NCBI RefSeq assembly: GCF_009826895.1
Contig: NZ_WUMV01000001.1
Span: forward strand, 124,001 to 188,000
Direction: 5' to 3'
Origin: Stappia sediminis
GTDB lineage: Bacteria > Pseudomonadota > Alphaproteobacteria > Rhizobiales > Stappiaceae
Length of the DNA: 64,000 nt
Shown: positions 61,887 to 64,000 of the stretch, piece after piece
How positions within the stretch are numbered: the stretch's first letter is position 1
Layout of the letters: every line of letters starts with the position of its first letter
Made by a program: the position numbers and the translations under genes
Notes under the pieces: generated by a model
Told to the model about the DNA's origin: nothing
Seen by the model: the letters and a program-made list of their open reading frames with translations, nothing else
The model's database searches: none

Positions 61887-64000
61887 TTGGCCGAAAGGTC
61901 GTTCGCGAAGGAAGTGGAGCATTTGCGCTTGCGCGCCGGCGAGGAGTTCCACGGCGAAGGCATCCTTGCGATCACCAAGGCGCTGCTTCAGTGCGGCGTC
62001 GGTTACGTCGGCGGTTATCAGGGCGCGCCGATCTCGCATCTGATGGATGTCTTGTCTGACGCAGAGGAATTGCTTGGCGAATACGGCGTGCGTTTCGAGG
62101 CGAGCGCGTCGGAGGCGACTGCCGCCGCGACGCTTGCTGCATCGGTGCATTATCCCATTCGCGGTGCGGTCACCTTCAAATCGACGGTCGGCCTGAACGT
62201 CGCTTCCGATGCGCTTGCAAATCTGGCTTCGGGCGGGGTCACTGGCGGTGCGTTGCTGATCATCGGCGAGGATTACGGCGAAGGTTCCTCCATCATGCAG
62301 GAACGCAGCCACGCCTTTGCCATGAAGTCCCAGGTCTGGCTTCTGGATCCGCGCCCGAACCTGCCCTCGATCGTCAAGGCCGTGGAAGACGGCTTCGAGC
62401 TTAGCGAGGCCTCCAACACGCCGGTCATGCTCCAGGTTCGCATTCGTGCGTGCCATGTCACTGGCTCCTTCCCGGCGAAGGATAACAAGCGCCCGCCGAT
62501 GACGGTGGCGGAAGCCCAGAACGCGCCCCGGCGCGACACGCAGCGCGTCGTCCTGCCGCCTGCGTCTTACCAACACGAGCAGGAGAAGATCGCGAAGCGC
62601 TGGCCGGCTGCGGAAAGCTTCATTCGTGAGCGTGGGCTGAACGAGCGTTTCGGCCCGGAAAAGGCTCCCGTCGGCATCGTCCTTCAAGGCGGCATGTACA
62701 ACGGCGTCATCCGCGCGCTGCAGCGTCTCGGCCTTGCCGACATCCACGGCGAGACGAGCGTTCCCCTTTATGTCCTTAACGTTACCTATCCGCTGATCGA
62801 AAGCGAATTCCTTGAATTCTGCGAGGGCAAGCGGTCGGTTCTGGTGGTGGAAGAGGGCCAGCCGGATCATATCGCGCAAACCTTCGGCGCGATGCTTCAC
62901 AAGGCTGGCTCGTCCGTGAAGCTTGCGGGCAAGGATTTCCTGCCGATGGCCGGCGAATACACTGGCCGTGTGATGCTGGAAGGGATCGGCAAGTTCCTCC
63001 ATGCCCACGGGGCCGAGCTTCTGCCGGATGCCGCCCGCGCGCCCAACGAGCCGCAGTCGTCAAAGCCCGATACGCCGGATCTGTCAGGCGTCGTGCCGCC
63101 GCGCCCGCCGGGCTTTTGCACGGGCTGTCCCGAACGGCCGATCTTCGCCGCCACCAAGCTCGTCGAGCAGGAACTCGGTTCCCACCACATAGCGGGTGAC
63201 ATCGGCTGCCATCTCTTCGCCTCGCTGCCGCCGTTCGAGATCGGCTCGTCGACGATGGGATATGGCCTCGGCCCGGCTTCCGCATCCGCCTTCAACGCGG
63301 CGGGCGCGAAACGCACGATCTCCTTCATCGGCGATGGCGGCTTCTGGCACAACGGGTTGAATTCCTCCATCGGCAACGCGGTCTACAACAAGGCAGACGG
63401 CGTCATCGTCGTCGTCGACAACAATTACTCTGCCGCCACCGGCGGGCAGGACATACTGTCGACCCGCGCGCCGAACGCAAGCCGCTCCACGGGCCATTCC
63501 ATCGTCGATGCGGTGAAGGGGCTTGGCGTTAAATGGGTGCGCCACATCGACCGCACATATGACGTGCCGAAAATGCGCGACACGTTGCGCGAGGCGCTGA
63601 CAACAGAGACGGAAGGCCCCAAGGTCATCGTCGCCTCGTCGGAATGCATGTTGAACCGGCAGCGGCGCGAAAAGCCGATTGCGACGAAAGCGATCAAGTT
63701 GGGAGAGCGTGTCGTCAGGCCGCGCTTCGGCGTGGATGAGGATGTCTGCACGGGCGATCATGCCTGCATGCGGCTTTCGGGGTGTCCTTCGCTCACGGTG
63801 AAGCATCTCGACGATCCGTTGAGGGACGATCCGGTCGCCCATATCGATGAATCTTGCGTCGGCTGCGGCAACTGCGGCGAAGTGGCCGATGCCGCCGTGC
63901 TTTGTCCCTCTTTCTACCGGGCCGATGTGGTTCACAACCCGCGCGGGTTCGAGCGTTGGTTGTCGGGCTTTCGCTCCCGCATCATCGCCCGGCTTCAGGC
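61887..64000 (+). CDS. Indolepyruvate ferredoxin oxidoreductase alpha subunit-like (3' end outside window)
   Basis: More than 704 residues of an IorA-type 2-oxoacid:ferredoxin oxidoreductase, which oxidises aryl-pyruvates to aryl-acetyl-CoA with ferredoxin. The N-terminal pyrimidine-binding part has GGYQGAPISHLMDVL and FEASASEATAAATLA. The thiamin diphosphate part has GDIGCHLFA, GDGGFWHNG and VVDNNYSAATGGQ. A ferredoxin-like part follows with CTGDHACMRLSGC and CVGCGNCGEVADAAVLCPSF, enough for two 4Fe-4S clusters. The frame has no ATG near its start; a TTG after AAGGGAGAGG is the best start. The frame is open at the right edge. Confidence 0.88.
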   Translation, partial: MAERSFAKEVEHLRLRAGEEFHGEGILAITKALLQCGVGYVGGYQGAPISHLMDVLSDAEELLGEYGVRFEASASEATAAATLAASVHYPIRGAVTFKSTVGLNVASDALANLASGGVTGGALLIIGEDYGEGSSIMQERSHAFAMKSQVWLLDPRPNLPSIVKAVEDGFELSEASNTPVMLQVRIRACHVTGSFPAKDNKRPPMTVAEAQNAPRRDTQRVVLPPASYQHEQEKIAKRWPAAESFIRERGLNERFGPEKAPVGIVLQGGMYNGVIRALQRLGLADIHGETSVPLYVLNVTYPLIESEFLEFCEGKRSVLVVEEGQPDHIAQTFGAMLHKAGSSVKLAGKDFLPMAGEYTGRVMLEGIGKFLHAHGAELLPDAARAPNEPQSSKPDTPDLSGVVPPRPPGFCTGCPERPIFAATKLVEQELGSHHIAGDIGCHLFASLPPFEIGSSTMGYGLGPASASAFNAAGAKRTISFIGDGGFWHNGLNSSIGNAVYNKADGVIVVVDNNYSAATGGQDILSTRAPNASRSTGHSIVDAVKGLGVKWVRHIDRTYDVPKMRDTLREALTTETEGPKVIVASSECMLNRQRREKPIATKAIKLGERVVRPRFGVDEDVCTGDHACMRLSGCPSLTVKHLDDPLRDDPVAHIDESCVGCGNCGEVADAAVLCPSFYRADVVHNPRGFERWLSGFRSRIIARLQ

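Noticed and set aside
61821-63935. Minus-strand frames opposite the IorA-like gene
   Set aside because: The plus strand frame is open for over 700 codons with ThDP and Fe-S motifs; the minus frames are shadows.

Overview
The window reads as a piece of the main chromosome of an alphaproteobacterium of the order Hyphomicrobiales (Rhizobiales). The reasons are the order-typical genes (LsrB/VtlR-type LysR regulator beside trxB, an AbcR-like small RNA, DUF1127, DUF1402, DUF992, DUF3775, an ELM1-like protein), the high GC of most genes, and housekeeping genes in rhizobial style (long UvrB, carA and carB apart, dnaG followed by rpoD). The genus cannot be fixed from sequence reading alone.

Layout. 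0-5 kb: end of an MBL-fold hydrolase, a small secreted protein, a GcvA-like LysR regulator divergent from a DUF1127 protein, a DUF1402 periplasmic protein, and a DUF6665-anmK pair. 5.2-8 kb: a REP-like repeat cluster and two AT-rich orphan genes, a likely acquired patch. 8-17 kb: uvrB, a secreted protein, a choline/aminoglycoside-type kinase, a DUF1624 membrane protein, several small proteins and a PAS-only protein. 17-20 kb: a LysR-BKACE-tautomerase divergon. 20-27.4 kb: aspartate aminotransferase, a rhizavidin-like biotin-binding protein, a DUF992 protein, a divergent EF-G-like GTPase, a PQQ-type sugar dehydrogenase and msrP. 27.6-32 kb: AbcR-like sRNA, lsrB, trxB, ELM1, Lrp and greA. 32-43 kb: carB, an XRE regulator, an AraC regulator behind three inverted repeats, MerR, carA, a YqeY-like protein and dnaG. 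43.5-56 kb: rpoD, GYD protein, an MFS/SufR-like divergon, a sarcosine-oxidase-like flavoprotein, cytochrome b561, speD-speE, an SLC13 permease, GST, SIMPL protein and an AI-2E-family permease. 56.6-58.1 kb: a CAU-anticodon tRNA whose 3' end is duplicated 1.46 kb downstream, enclosing an AT-rich mini-island with one secreted HELEH protein. 58.2-64 kb: a PpiC-HupE pair, an outer-membrane-type protein behind a GA repeat, and a MarR regulator upstream of an indolepyruvate ferredoxin oxidoreductase that runs off the right end.

How genes work together. carA and carB encode the two subunits of carbamoyl-phosphate synthase. speD and speE overlap and form a spermidine-synthesis pair. lsrB, trxB and the sRNA form the redox/post-transcriptional locus known in rhizobia and Brucella. 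dnaG and rpoD form a replication/transcription pair. Two regulator-target pairs carry matching DNA motifs at both promoters (LysR/BKACE/tautomerase and MarR/IorA-like), which suggests local regulons.

The most unusual items are the tRNA-bounded mini-island without an integrase, the rhizavidin-like gene, the GA repeat in a ribosome-binding region, the shared LysR operator of an uncharacterised BKACE pathway, and the inverted-repeat cluster before the AraC regulator. No CRISPR array, prophage core, transposase or rRNA operon was seen.
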